A program made the position numbers and the translations under genes. This document shows positions 14,975 through 23,277 of a stretch of DNA of 23,437 nt, piece by piece. The stretch is from CAZLMF01 sp964560565 (GTDB lineage Bacteria; Bacillota; Clostridia; Oscillospirales; Ruminococcaceae). Position 1 is the stretch's first letter, and each line of letters opens with the position of its first letter. The DNA lies in NCBI GenBank assembly GCA_964560565.1, contig CAZLMF010000018.1, positions 1-23,437 on the forward strand, given 5' to 3'. The notes under the pieces are model-generated. The model was not told where the DNA came from. It did not search any database and saw only the letters and a list, made by a program, of their open reading frames with translations.

Positions 14975-16308
14975 TTGATGCTGTTAAAGCCATAACTACA
15001 AGGTATAATATGCTAAGTAAGGGCGATAATCTGCTTATAGGCTTGTCAGGCGGAGCGGATAGCGTTGCCTTGCTAAATGTAATGCTAAGCCTTGCAACGG
15101 AGCTTGAAATCAGTATTTCCGCTTGCCATGTCAACCATATGTTGCGTGGCATAGAAAGCGATTGCGACGAGAAATTTGTCCGTTGCCTTTGCGCAAAGCT
15201 TAATGTGCCTCTAAAATGCTTTTCGGTCGATGTGAACTCCCTTGCGCAAAAACAGGGTAAGTCCACCGAGGAGGCTGCAAGAAACGCTAGGTATGAATGC
15301 TTTGAAAAAGCTTCAAGCGGCGGTAAAATCGCAACTGCGCACACCCTTTCAGATTCAGCGGAAACAGTTTTGCTAAATCTCACCAGGGGCACTGCCATAA
15401 AAGGGCTATGCGGTATTCCGCCTGTTCGTGGCAACATTATCCGCCCTCTGATTGAATGTACTCGCAGTGAAGTCGAGGACTACTGTAATGCAAACTCCCT
15501 CGAATATGTTACCGACAGCAGCAACCTTACAAGTGATTATACGCGCAATAAACTGCGCCATGAGGTTATCCCCGTCTTCAAGGGCATAAATCCAAGCTTT
15601 GAGAATGCGGTTTTACGCATGACAAACTCCCTTGAACAGGACAGCAATTACCTTGACGAAGTTGCAAACGCTCAGCTTTCAACGCAAATATCAAAACTTG
15701 CTGCAATGCCCACTGCTATTCGTCATCGCTGCATATCAAAATTTCTTGAAAAAAATAATATTTCACTTTCAACCTTTAAAATTATCGAAACTGATGCTAT
15801 AATTATGCAAAACAGCGGAAAAATAAATGTTGATGGCAATTCCCATATTGTTGCACAAAATGGTGAGCTCAAATTTATTTCTTCCGATGATGGGCATGAT
15901 AAACTGTGGGAAGTTCCGCTAAGCCTAGGGGAATGCACACTCCCAAATGGTGATAGCTATGTTTTTAAGCTTATTAAACCTGAAGAATATAAAGAGTTTA
16001 TAAATTTTTCAGAAAACTCATTGTATCAACTTCTTGATTATGATAAAATAATAGGTACTGTAGTTTTACGCAGCAGGTATGGCGGAGATAAGATTAAGCT
16101 AAACGGGAGAGGCTTTACAAGTACGGTAAAGAAGCTGCTTGCCTCACGCTTGCCGGTTGATAAACGAGCGCAACAGCTTATCATTGCCGACGATGATGGC
16201 CCTGTCTATGTTGAGGGCTTTGGAATTGCCGAGCGAGTGAAGCTTGATAATACTACAAAACAACTTTTAATTTGGAAAAAATACTTGAGTGGAGATAATA
16301 ATGCTTAA
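14971..16308 (+). CDS. tilS: tRNA(Ile)-lysidine synthetase TilS
   Basis: TilS converts C34 of the CAU-anticodon tRNA(Ile) to lysidine using ATP and lysine, so that the tRNA reads AUA. The 445 residues have the PP-loop SGGADS (26-31), then CHVNHMLRG and AHTLSDSAETVLLNLTRG, both family signatures, and IRPLIECTRSEVEDYC. The substrate-binding middle domain and a TilS C-terminal domain (RSRYGGDKIKLNGRGFTSTV onward, GFGIAERV) follow. It overlaps dnaB by 4 nt and the hpt start by 8 nt. The stretch around 15750-16060 is visibly more A/T rich than its neighbours but keeps the frame. The tilS-hpt-ftsH order is conserved in Firmicutes. Confidence 0.96.
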   Translation: MIDAVKAITTRYNMLSKGDNLLIGLSGGADSVALLNVMLSLATELEISISACHVNHMLRGIESDCDEKFVRCLCAKLNVPLKCFSVDVNSLAQKQGKSTEEAARNARYECFEKASSGGKIATAHTLSDSAETVLLNLTRGTAIKGLCGIPPVRGNIIRPLIECTRSEVEDYCNANSLEYVTDSSNLTSDYTRNKLRHEVIPVFKGINPSFENAVLRMTNSLEQDSNYLDEVANAQLSTQISKLAAMPTAIRHRCISKFLEKNNISLSTFKIIETDAIIMQNSGKINVDGNSHIVAQNGELKFISSDDGHDKLWEVPLSLGECTLPNGDSYVFKLIKPEEYKEFINFSENSLYQLLDYDKIIGTVVLRSRYGGDKIKLNGRGFTSTVKKLLASRLPVDKRAQQLIIADDDGPVYVEGFGIAERVKLDNTTKQLLIWKKYLSGDNNA

Positions 16309-16837
16309 CGACATTAAACAAGTGCTCATATCGCAAGAGCAAATCAGCGAAAAGATTAGCGAGCTTGGTAGCAAAATCAGCGAGGATTACAAGGACAAAC
16401 GTCTTTTGCTGGTGAGCGTACTGAAAGGCTCTGTTGTTTTTATGGCAGACCTAATGCGCGCTATCACTGTTCCCTGCGAGATTGATTTTATGTGTGTATC
16501 AAGCTACGGCAGCGGAGCGAAAACCTCAGGCGTTGTAAAAATTGTCAAGGATCTTGATATTAAGCTTGAGGGGTTAGATGTCCTTATAGTTGAGGATATA
16601 CTTGACAGCGGCTTAACCCTTAGTTATATTACTGAAATCCTTGCCGCTCGAAATCCAAACTCAATAAAGATTTGCACACTACTTGACAAACCCGACCGCA
16701 GACAAGCAAATATTAAGCCCGACTACATGGGCTTTGTCATTCCGGATGCCTTTGTTGTCGGCTTTGGGCTTGACTATAACGAGAAGTATCGCAATCTGCC
16801 GTTTGTCGGTGAGCTAAGTCCTAGTGTTTACAATTAG
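16301..16837 (+). CDS. hpt: Hypoxanthine phosphoribosyltransferase
   Basis: This enzyme transfers the phosphoribosyl group of PRPP to hypoxanthine or guanine, giving IMP or GMP (purine salvage, cytosol). The protein is 178 residues. The PRPP-binding loop VEDILDSGLT lies at 97-106, SVLKGSVVFMADLMRAI near 39-55 forms the first loop, CVSSYGSGAKTSG is the flexible catalytic loop, and DKPDRR and VVGFGLDYNEKYRNLP complete the site. I chose ATG 16301 over the in-frame GTG at 16289 because GAGTGGAG (16287-16294) sits 6 nt before the ATG and would lie inside the longer version. The start overlaps the end of tilS by 8 nt. Confidence 0.97.
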   Translation: MLNDIKQVLISQEQISEKISELGSKISEDYKDKRLLLVSVLKGSVVFMADLMRAITVPCEIDFMCVSSYGSGAKTSGVVKIVKDLDIKLEGLDVLIVEDILDSGLTLSYITEILAARNPNSIKICTLLDKPDRRQANIKPDYMGFVIPDAFVVGFGLDYNEKYRNLPFVGELSPSVYN

Positions 16838-16890
16838 TATAACAAATAATAAAATATACTCAGCGTTGGCTATAGAAAGGGGAGTTGATT

Positions 16891-18840
16891 TTGTCACCAA
16901 AGAAAAATAAAGGCATACTTTTATACTTAGCAATTGCAGTTGCGCTGGTGCTTAGCTTAGTGGGAATAATGAAGCTATCCACAACACCTGTTCACACCTA
17001 CAAATACTCGGATGTTATCGGATATTTTGATGACTTTAAGGTTACAAAATACCATTTTGACCTTGGCACAGGCGTGCTTGTTATGACTGTTGAGGGCGAA
17101 GAAAAATCAATAGAATATCAAGTGCCCAATGTGTCATTATTCATCAATGATATTGCAACCTATCGAGTTGATTATAATGCAGAGCATCCTAAGGCAGAGT
17201 TAGAATACGATTATGAAGCTGTTAAGGACAACTCTTGGCTCACAAGCTTAATCCCTACACTACTTTTTGTCGGTGTTATGATTGCTTTCTGGGTCTTTAT
17301 GATGAAGCAGGCAAACGGTGGCGGCAAAATGTCACAGTTTAGCAAGGCAAGCGTCAAGAATCAAGCCTACACTGGCAAGAAAACCACCTTTGACGATGTC
17401 GCAGGCGCAGATGAGGAGAAAGAGGAACTTAAAGAAATCGTTGATTTTCTGCGAGATTCCAAAAAGTATCACGATCTTGGCGCACGCATTCCTAAGGGTG
17501 TGCTTCTCCTAGGCCCTCCCGGTACAGGTAAAACCCTTCTTGCTCGTGCAGTTGCAGGCGAAGCAGGAGTTCCCTTCTTTGCAATCAGCGGATCTGACTT
17601 CGTTGAAATGTTCGTGGGTGTCGGAGCTTCCCGTGTACGTGACCTGTTTGAACAAGCAAAGAAAAACAGCCCCTCCATTATATTTATAGACGAGATTGAC
17701 GCTGTAGGGCGTCACCGCGGAGCTGGACTTGGCGGCGGGCACGATGAGCGTGAGCAAACACTTAACCAATTGCTTGTTGAAATGGACGGCTTTAGTGCCA
17801 ATGAAAACGTAATTATCATCGCTGCTACCAACCGTCGTGATATCCTTGATCCTGCGCTATTGCGCCCAGGTCGCTTTGATCGCCAGATTGTTGTGAGCTA
17901 CCCCGATATAAAGGGCCGCGAAGAAATACTTCGCATCCACACCCGTACAAAACCCCTTGCACCCGATGTTGAGCTAAGCGTTATCGCTCGTACCACAGCA
18001 GGTTTCACAGGTGCAGACCTTGAAAACCTTGCAAATGAAGCGGCACTCCTTGCCGCACGTCATAACCGCAAAGCTATCACTAAAGAAGACATTGAAGAGG
18101 CTACAATTAAGGTTGTTGCTGGGCCTGAAAAGGCTTCAAAGGTCGTTACCGACAAGGAAAAGCGCCTTACTGCCTTCCACGAGGGTGGTCATGCGATTTG
18201 CACCTACTTCTCTAAAACACAGGACCCTGTTCATCAGATTTCAATTATCCCCAGAGGCATGGCAGGCGGCTATACGATGAGCTTGCCTGAGCATGACCCA
18301 AGCTACAAGACCAAGACCGAAATGTTTGAGGAAATTATAGTGCTGCTCGGCGGTCGTGTTGCTGAAAAAATTGTCTTTGATGATATCTCAACGGGTGCAT
18401 CAAACGATATAGAGCGTGCCACTACAACTGCACGCAGCATGATAACACGCTATGGCTTTAGCGAAAAGCTCGGCCCCATTGTTTATGGGCATGAAAATGC
18501 TGAGGTTTTTCTCGGCAGAGATTATGCACAAGGGCGCAACTACTCTGAGAATGTTGCCGCTGAAATTGACGGGGAAATTCGCGAAATGGTTGAAACTGCT
18601 TACGAAAAGGCAAAGGACATTCTTGAGCAGCATAAGGATAAACTTGACCTTGTTGCAAAGTACCTGCTAAAGCACGAAAAAATCAACGGCAATGACTTTG
18701 TAAGACTAATGCGTGGTGAGCTTGAGCTAATTAACGACGATGAGCTTAAAGCAGATGCCATCGCAGATACAGATACAGGTTCCGAGCCAAATTCACAAGC
18801 AAGCACTACACCTGAAAATCCAATCGATACACAGGCATAA
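16891..18840 (+). CDS. ftsH: ATP-dependent zinc metalloprotease FtsH
   Basis: FtsH is a membrane-anchored AAA+ protease that degrades misfolded membrane proteins and short-lived regulators. From the TTG start it has 649 residues: TM1 (about 9-28), an extracytoplasmic domain to about 117, TM2 (about 118-138), and the AAA domain with Walker A GPPGTGKT (208-215), Walker B IIFIDE (263-268) and the second region of homology ATNRRDILDPALLRPGRFDR. The peptidase domain follows, with zinc motif HEGGH (430-434; HEAGH is more usual, ligands intact) and STGASNDIERAT carrying the third ligand. The C-terminal tail is acidic and T/S-rich. TTG 16891 was preferred to TTG 16885 because AAAGGGGAG ends at 16884, leaving a proper 6-nt spacing. 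It is the last gene of the long operon and is followed by a terminator. Confidence 0.97.
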   Translation: MSPKKNKGILLYLAIAVALVLSLVGIMKLSTTPVHTYKYSDVIGYFDDFKVTKYHFDLGTGVLVMTVEGEEKSIEYQVPNVSLFINDIATYRVDYNAEHPKAELEYDYEAVKDNSWLTSLIPTLLFVGVMIAFWVFMMKQANGGGKMSQFSKASVKNQAYTGKKTTFDDVAGADEEKEELKEIVDFLRDSKKYHDLGARIPKGVLLLGPPGTGKTLLARAVAGEAGVPFFAISGSDFVEMFVGVGASRVRDLFEQAKKNSPSIIFIDEIDAVGRHRGAGLGGGHDEREQTLNQLLVEMDGFSANENVIIIAATNRRDILDPALLRPGRFDRQIVVSYPDIKGREEILRIHTRTKPLAPDVELSVIARTTAGFTGADLENLANEAALLAARHNRKAITKEDIEEATIKVVAGPEKASKVVTDKEKRLTAFHEGGHAICTYFSKTQDPVHQISIIPRGMAGGYTMSLPEHDPSYKTKTEMFEEIIVLLGGRVAEKIVFDDISTGASNDIERATTTARSMITRYGFSEKLGPIVYGHENAEVFLGRDYAQGRNYSENVAAEIDGEIREMVETAYEKAKDILEQHKDKLDLVAKYLLKHEKINGNDFVRLMRGELELINDDELKADAIADTDTGSEPNSQASTTPENPIDTQA

Positions 18841-18863
18841 TACCTAACTACAAATAAAATACA

Positions 18864-18893
18864 AAGAGGCGAATGATTACTCATTCGCCTCTT
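18864..18893. terminator. Bidirectional terminator between ftsH and nifU
   Basis: A 13-bp perfect stem, AAGAGGCGAATGA (18864-18876) with TCATTCGCCTCTT (18881-18893), has a TTAC loop. TATGTTTT follows on the plus strand; on the minus strand TTGTATTTTATTTG follows. It serves the long plus-strand operon and the convergent nifS-nifU unit. Confidence 0.85.
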
Positions 18894-18909
18894 ATGTTTT
18901 ACTTGATAC

Positions 18910-19338
18910 TTAGTGGGTATGGCAAGCGTCACACTCGCCTATATTCCCTACAAAGGGAGTAGGGTCAACGCCCTGCCTTGTGTAGTAATCCGAAATAGCA
19001 GACTTCATTGCTTCCTCAGCAAGGACTGAGCAGTGCACCTTTGCAGGCGGTAGCCCCTCCAGTGCCTCCATAACCGACTTGTTTGTAATCTTAAGAGCGT
19101 CCTCAATTGACTTACCCTTAATCATTTCAGTTGCCATTGACGAGGTCGCAATTGCAGCCCCACATCCAAAGGTCTTAAACTTAATATCAGTTATCACACC
19201 GTTATCAATCTTTAGGTACATCCTCATTATGTCACCGCATTTAGCATTGCCAACCTCACCGACTCCGTCAGCGTTCTCAAGCTCGCCTACATTGCGTGGG
19301 TTTGAAAAATGGTCCATTACCTTATCGCTATATAGCAT
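18910..19338 (-). CDS. nifU: Fe-S cluster assembly scaffold protein (NifU/IscU N-domain type)
   Basis: This is the scaffold on which Fe-S clusters are built from sulfur delivered by the cysteine desulfurase. The 142 residues contain the three scaffold cysteines: C34 (NAKCGD, with D36), C59 (FGCGAAIATSS) and C103 (VHCSVLAE). SNPRNVGELENADGVGEVG at the N-terminus is characteristic. A C-terminal CDACHTH (136-142) adds a CxxC and two His that are outside the classical active site. The start has a strong GGAGGG upstream, and the frame overlaps the end of nifS by 11 bp, so the two are translationally coupled. Classical NifU has further ferredoxin and Nfu domains, which are absent here, so this is the short IscU-like form. 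Confidence 0.95.
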   Translation of the reverse strand: MLYSDKVMDHFSNPRNVGELENADGVGEVGNAKCGDIMRMYLKIDNGVITDIKFKTFGCGAAIATSSMATEMIKGKSIEDALKITNKSVMEALEGLPPAKVHCSVLAEEAMKSAISDYYTRQGVDPTPFVGNIGECDACHTH

Positions 19339-20545
19339 CTTTTTCCCTCCTATTCTCGTCCAAGCAATCCCCTAGCTGTTCTCCCTTTTGTATCTTATCC
19401 CATAGGGGCGACATTGCTCTTAAACGCTCCACTATGGGCGGTAATTGCTCTAAAATATAATCTATATCCTCATTGGTATTCTCGTCACCTAAACTAATCC
19501 TTAGTGAGCCATGTGCAACTTCGTGGACAAGCCCAATTGACAAAAGTACATGGGATGGGTCAAGTGAACCTGATGTGCAGGCAGATCCTGATGAAGCTGC
19601 AATGCCCTTGTTGTCGAGCATAAGCAGCAGCGCCTCGCCCTCAACGCCTACAATAGATATGTTCACATTACCGCATAAGCGCTTAATAGGGTCACCATTG
19701 AGCCTAGTGCGTGGAATTTTAAGTGCTTCCTTAATCAGCCTGTCACGCATTTTGCTTACCTTTTCTACGCGAGTGGCAATATCTGCACAAGCCTCAGTAA
19801 TTGCAACACTTAAGCCGATAATTCCGGCTGTATTCTCTGTTCCTGCACGCTTTCCGCGCTCCTGTGCTCCACCATCTATAAAGCTTGGCAAGCGAATTCC
19901 CTTACGGATATATAATGCGCCAACGCCTTTAGGGCCATGTATCTTATGAGCAGAAAGGCTTAGCAAATCAATGTTCTGCTGTACTACGTCAATTTCAACA
20001 TTGCCAATGGCTTGTACAGCATCGGTATGAAAAAGCACCCCTGCTTGCTTGCAAATTGCGCCAATTTCAGCAATAGGCTGAATAGTGCCAATCTCATTAT
20101 TAGCGTACATAACTGTCACAAGAGCTGTATCCTCACGAATAGCGGCAGAAATATCGGCAGGGTTTACAATTCCGTGCTCATCAACAGGCACATAAGTCAC
20201 ATCACAACCAAGTTTTTCAAGAGTATGCAGCACCGCATGATGCTCAAAAACCGTTGAAATTACATGCTTCTTGCCCTTCTTTGCAAGCATTTCAACTGTG
20301 CCCTTAATAGCCCAGTTATCGCTCTCGCTTCCCCCTGCGGTAAAGTATATCTCTTGAGCTTTAGCTCCAATTGCAGCCGCCACTTGCTCCCTTGCATTTT
20401 CAATGGCTCTGCTGCTTTGCCTGCCTAAAGCATATATCGAGGATGCATTGCCGTAATTATCCTTTAAGTAAGGCATCATTGCCTCAAGGACAGAATCGGA
20501 TATTCGTGTAGTTGCAGCGTTGTCAACATAAACAAAACGCTCCAT
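19328..20545 (-). CDS. nifS: Cysteine desulfurase (NifS/IscS family)
   Basis: This PLP enzyme releases sulfur from cysteine as a persulfide for Fe-S cluster assembly and tRNA thiolation. From the ATG at 20545 it has 405 residues. Visible are YVDNAATT at the N-terminus, FTAGGSESDN (cofactor phosphate binding), EHHAVLH with the conserved His (103), SAHKIHGPKG with the PLP lysine (201), and the catalytic cysteine in SSGSACTSGSLDPSH (323). The start was set at ATG 20545, not the upstream TTG 20566, because GAGGTGA (20557-20551) sits 5-6 nt before the ATG. It is transcribed from the promoter at 20584-20612 and coupled to nifU. No IscR-type regulator gene is in the window. Confidence 0.96.
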   Translation of the reverse strand: MERFVYVDNAATTRISDSVLEAMMPYLKDNYGNASSIYALGRQSSRAIENAREQVAAAIGAKAQEIYFTAGGSESDNWAIKGTVEMLAKKGKKHVISTVFEHHAVLHTLEKLGCDVTYVPVDEHGIVNPADISAAIREDTALVTVMYANNEIGTIQPIAEIGAICKQAGVLFHTDAVQAIGNVEIDVVQQNIDLLSLSAHKIHGPKGVGALYIRKGIRLPSFIDGGAQERGKRAGTENTAGIIGLSVAITEACADIATRVEKVSKMRDRLIKEALKIPRTRLNGDPIKRLCGNVNISIVGVEGEALLLMLDNKGIAASSGSACTSGSLDPSHVLLSIGLVHEVAHGSLRISLGDENTNEDIDYILEQLPPIVERLRAMSPLWDKIQKGEQLGDCLDENRREKDAI

Positions 20546-20583
20546 AATTTTCACCTCGTTAATCAATTACTTTCGTCTCTTTT

Positions 20584-20612
20584 ATTATATACCGATTTAG
20601 TATAGATTGCAA
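20584..20612 (-). promoter_or_regulatory. Promoter of nifS-nifU
   Basis: On the minus strand TTGCAA (20612-20607) lies 17 bp before TATAAT (20589-20584). The leader to the nifS ATG would be about 32 nt. Confidence 0.75.
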
Positions 20613-20614
20613 TA

Positions 20615-20631
20615 GCTAATTTAATATTAGC
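20615..20631. promoter_or_regulatory. Inverted repeat just upstream of the nifS promoter
   Basis: GCTAAT (20615-20620) and ATTAGC (20626-20631) flank TTAAT. The repeat abuts the -35 of the nifS promoter and lies 8 bp beyond the rnhA stop. It has no T-run on the minus strand, so it is more likely a protein-binding site than a terminator, or it may be chance in A/T-rich DNA. Confidence 0.35.
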
Positions 20632-20638
20632 GAAAAAA

Positions 20639-21094
20639 TTATTTCCCACCTGCTGAATAGTAGTCACGCTGCTCTACAGCAAGGGCATCGCAACGCTCGT
20701 TTTCAGGGTGTCCGGCATGTCCTTTTACCCAAATAAACTTGCATTCATGCGCCTCTAAAAGCTCCAGCAGTTGCCCCCACAAATCGGGATTTAGCGCAGG
20801 CTCATTGCCTGCACGCTTCCAGCCTTTTGAGCGCCACTTTACCGCCCAACCCTTAGAAGCCGCATCAGCAACATACTTGCTATCGGTATAAATCTCAACT
20901 TTGCAAGGATATTTCAGCTTTGACAAGCCTTCAATAACCCCTGTAAGCTCCATTCGATTGTTCGTGGTTTGCGCATTCCCGCCCGACAGCTCCTTTTCAA
21001 CAGTGCCGCTTTGCAGGATTGCCCCCCAGCCTCCAGGGCCTGGATTGCCCGAACATGCGCCGTCGGTATATAGTTTTACAAGCTTTTTCTCCAT
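20639..21094 (-). CDS. rnhA: Ribonuclease HI
   Basis: RNase HI cleaves the RNA strand of RNA-DNA hybrids (R-loops, Okazaki primers). From ATG 21094 the protein has 151 residues, close to the usual length of about 155. The catalytic set is complete: D11 in LYTDGACSGNPGPGGWG, E49 in NNRMELTGVIEGL, D71 in IYTDSKYV, D136 in ENERCDALA, plus the active-site His in VKGHAGHPEN. The basic handle region (VKWRSKGWKRAG) is present, as in E. coli-type enzymes. I chose the ATG over GTG 21118 because family members begin a few residues before the first beta strand; the SD (AAGGATGG) is at a slightly long distance, so the start is less certain than the identity. It lies downstream of the ribosomal operon terminator; no convincing promoter of its own was seen. 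Confidence 0.95.
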   Translation of the reverse strand: MEKKLVKLYTDGACSGNPGPGGWGAILQSGTVEKELSGGNAQTTNNRMELTGVIEGLSKLKYPCKVEIYTDSKYVADAASKGWAVKWRSKGWKRAGNEPALNPDLWGQLLELLEAHECKFIWVKGHAGHPENERCDALAVEQRDYYSAGGK

Positions 21095-21164
21095 TATTAT
21101 AAACCATCCTTCCCACACTATGCCTTAGTGCGAACACGCAACTCGGCAATTACTTTTTCCTGTG

Positions 21165-21195
21165 AAAAAGCCGCTTAGATGAACTAAGCGGCTTT
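21165..21195 (-). terminator. Intrinsic terminator of the rpsK-rpsD-rpoA-rplQ operon
   Basis: The 12-bp stem AAAGCCGCTTAG (21167-21178) with CTAAGCGGCTTT (21184-21195) has a 5-nt loop. Read on the minus strand it lies about 15 nt after the rplQ stop and ends in a run of five T. Confidence 0.9.
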
Positions 21196-21209
21196 GGTTT
21201 AACATAATG

Positions 21210-21551
21210 CTAAACTAATTCGATGATTGCCATCTCGGCTGCGTCGCCACGTCGTGGACCAATTTTTATTACACGAGTGTAGCCACCGTTTGTCTGCACA
21301 TATTTAGGTGCAATTTCGTCAAACAGCTTCTTAACTACTGCCTCTTTAGTAACATAAGCTAAAACCTGACGCTTGGAGTGGAGAGAAGGGTCCTTACCAA
21401 GGGTAATCATCTTCTCCGCCATTGAGCGAACTTCCTTTGCTCTTGTAACGGTGGTTTCAATCTTGCCGTTCTCAAGCAGGTAGGTCACCATTGCGCGTAG
21501 CATCGCGCGTCTGTGGTCAGAGGTTCTTCCCAGCTTTTTGGTGCCTGGCAT
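21210..21551 (-). CDS. rplQ: 50S ribosomal protein bL17
   Basis: This encodes large-subunit protein L17. The 113 residues begin MPGTKKLGRTSDHRRAMLRA, the family signature, with the central KEVRSMAEKMITLGK and a C-terminal RVIKIGPRRGDAAEMAIIEL. The start is preceded by GGGAGTGAT. It follows rpoA by 65 bp and is the last gene of the operon, before the terminator at 21165-21195. Confidence 0.98.
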   Translation of the reverse strand: MPGTKKLGRTSDHRRAMLRAMVTYLLENGKIETTVTRAKEVRSMAEKMITLGKDPSLHSKRQVLAYVTKEAVVKKLFDEIAPKYVQTNGGYTRVIKIGPRRGDAAEMAIIELV

Positions 21552-21616
21552 TTATATCACTCCCAACTTACTTTGTGAAAATCAGCGCTAAATGCAAAAT
21601 ACATCAGCACAAAATA

Positions 21617-22573
21617 TTAGTTCTCTTCCTCTGAGCTTAGCTCAAGTCCAAGCCCATCGAGCTTGCTTATAACTTCCTCAAAGGATTTCTTACCAAGGTT
21701 TCTAACCTTCATCATTTCTTCTTGTGACTTGCTTACCAAGTCTTCGACAGTATTGATGCCTGCACGCTTTAAGCAGTTAAACGAGCGCACTGACAAGTCA
21801 AGTTCCTCAATGGTCATCTCAAGGATTTTTTCTTTACCCTTGTCGTCCTTTTCAACCATCATCTCAGTATTAGCCGCTTCATCTGATAGGTCAATAAACA
21901 AATTCAGATGCTCGTTGAGGACTTTGGCTCCTAGTGATATAGCTTCCTTAGCAGAAATGGTACCATCGGTCCAAACTTCAAGTGTTAGCTTATCATAGTC
22001 TGTAATCTGTCCTACACGCGTATTTTCAACGGTGTAGTTTACCTTTAATACCGGTGTATAGATGCTGTCAATAGGGATAACACCTATTACCGATTGAAGT
22101 AACTGTTTATTTCTCTCCGCAGGAACATAGCCTCTGCCTCTATCAAGAGTGATCTCCATGTAAAGTTTAGCACCTACGCCCAATGTAGCAATATGCATAC
22201 CTGGATCGAGTATCTCCACCTCAGAATCAGTCTTAATATCACCTGCTGTAATCTCACATTCACCATCAGCTTCAATGTAGACAGCCTTAGGTCCCTCACC
22301 GTACATTTTTGCGGTAAGTCCCTTTATGTTTAGTACAATTTCAGTGACATCCTCTTTAACCCCGGGGATTGTAGAAAACTCATGCTGAATACCGTCTATC
22401 TTTACTGAAGTAACGGCAACACCGGGAAGCGAGGAGAGCAATACACGTCTTAGGCTATTGCCCAACGTGGTTCCATAGCCACGCTCAAGAGGCTCAAGGG
22501 TAAACATACCGTATGTGCCATCCGGCTTGAGCTTAACTGTTTCTATTTCCGGCTTTTCAATTTTTTCAAGCAT
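21617..22573 (-). CDS. rpoA: DNA-directed RNA polymerase alpha subunit
   Basis: The alpha subunit dimerises to nucleate RNA polymerase, and its C-terminal domain contacts UP elements and activators. The 318 residues include the N-terminal dimerisation domain (GYGTTLGNSLRRVLLSSLPG, DRGRGYVPAE) and, after an acidic linker (about 235-250), the C-terminal helix-hairpin-helix domain (LDLSVRSFNCLKRAGINTV, RNLGKKSFEEVISKL). The SD AGGAGGG lies before the ATG. It is 86 bp downstream of rpsD. Confidence 0.98.
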   Translation of the reverse strand: MLEKIEKPEIETVKLKPDGTYGMFTLEPLERGYGTTLGNSLRRVLLSSLPGVAVTSVKIDGIQHEFSTIPGVKEDVTEIVLNIKGLTAKMYGEGPKAVYIEADGECEITAGDIKTDSEVEILDPGMHIATLGVGAKLYMEITLDRGRGYVPAERNKQLLQSVIGVIPIDSIYTPVLKVNYTVENTRVGQITDYDKLTLEVWTDGTISAKEAISLGAKVLNEHLNLFIDLSDEAANTEMMVEKDDKGKEKILEMTIEELDLSVRSFNCLKRAGINTVEDLVSKSQEEMMKVRNLGKKSFEEVISKLDGLGLELSSEEEN

Positions 22574-22659
22574 TCAAAACCCTCCTGTTTCGCTATCATG
22601 CAAAAGCCCAAGGGAGCAGCCGCATCCCAAGAACTCTCGATAGTGTCTTAGCACCGTCA

Positions 22660-23256
22660 TTACTTAGAGTAAAGCTCAACGATTAGATGCTCTTCAACTT
22701 CATAATCGATATCAGAGCGGTTAGCCAAACGTGTTACTGTGCATACAGCGTCAGCTTTGTTCATATCAAGCCACTCAGGTACAATTCTACCGTGAGTTTC
22801 TTCCATCATTGCCTTGAACTTAGGACTATTCTTGCTCTTGTCGCGAAGTGAAACTACGTCCCCAGCCTTAACTCTGTAGGAAGGAATGTCAACTTTGCTT
22901 CCATTAACGTTGAAATGTCCATGTGATACTAGCTGTCTAGCTTCACGGCGTGTGGTAGCAAGACCAATCCTGAAAACTATATTATCAATTCTTGATTCAA
23001 GCATTCTCAAAAGGTTTTCACCGGCAACACCCTCGGTCTTTGCAGCCAACTCAAAAAAGTGATGGAACTGCTTCTCAAGCATACCGTATATGAACTTAAC
23101 CTTCTGCTTCTCCTTTAGCTGCAAGCCATACTCAGAAACCTTCTTGCGTCTGTTTTCCTGAGCATTTCTCTTTGTCTCCTTGGAAATACCCATAACCATA
23201 GGGCTTAGTCCAAGCTTCTTGCATCTCTTGAGAATTGGTTCTCTATTCTTAGCCAT
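22660..23256 (-). CDS. rpsD: 30S ribosomal protein uS4, clostridial variant
   Basis: This is a small-subunit assembly protein that binds 16S rRNA. The 198 residues include SEYGLQLKEKQKVKFIYGML, then the S4 RNA-binding domain LESRIDNIVFRIGLATTRREARQLVSHGHFNVNG and the C-terminal VEEHLIVELYSK. The N-terminus MAKNREPILKRCKKLGL differs from the common MARYxGP form and lacks the CxxC zinc cluster, so it is the zinc-free form; as I recall, this version is frequent in Clostridia. In many bacteria S4 regulates its own operon; no clear S4 target was identified here. Confidence 0.97.
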   Translation of the reverse strand: MAKNREPILKRCKKLGLSPMVMGISKETKRNAQENRRKKVSEYGLQLKEKQKVKFIYGMLEKQFHHFFELAAKTEGVAGENLLRMLESRIDNIVFRIGLATTRREARQLVSHGHFNVNGSKVDIPSYRVKAGDVVSLRDKSKNSPKFKAMMEETHGRIVPEWLDMNKADAVCTVTRLANRSDIDYEVEEHLIVELYSK

Positions 23257-23277
23257 TTAATATTTTCACCTCACTAA

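Noticed and set aside
17350..18790. FtsH zinc motif HEGGH as a loss of function
   Set aside because: The HExxH ligands and the third Asp ligand are intact; the A-to-G change is at a non-ligand position.
22574..22659. Possible autoregulatory RNA structure in the rpsD-rpoA spacer
   Set aside because: Only a 5-bp CTATC/GATAG pairing and a 4-bp GGGA/TCCC pairing are visible, too little to claim a regulatory element without covariation.
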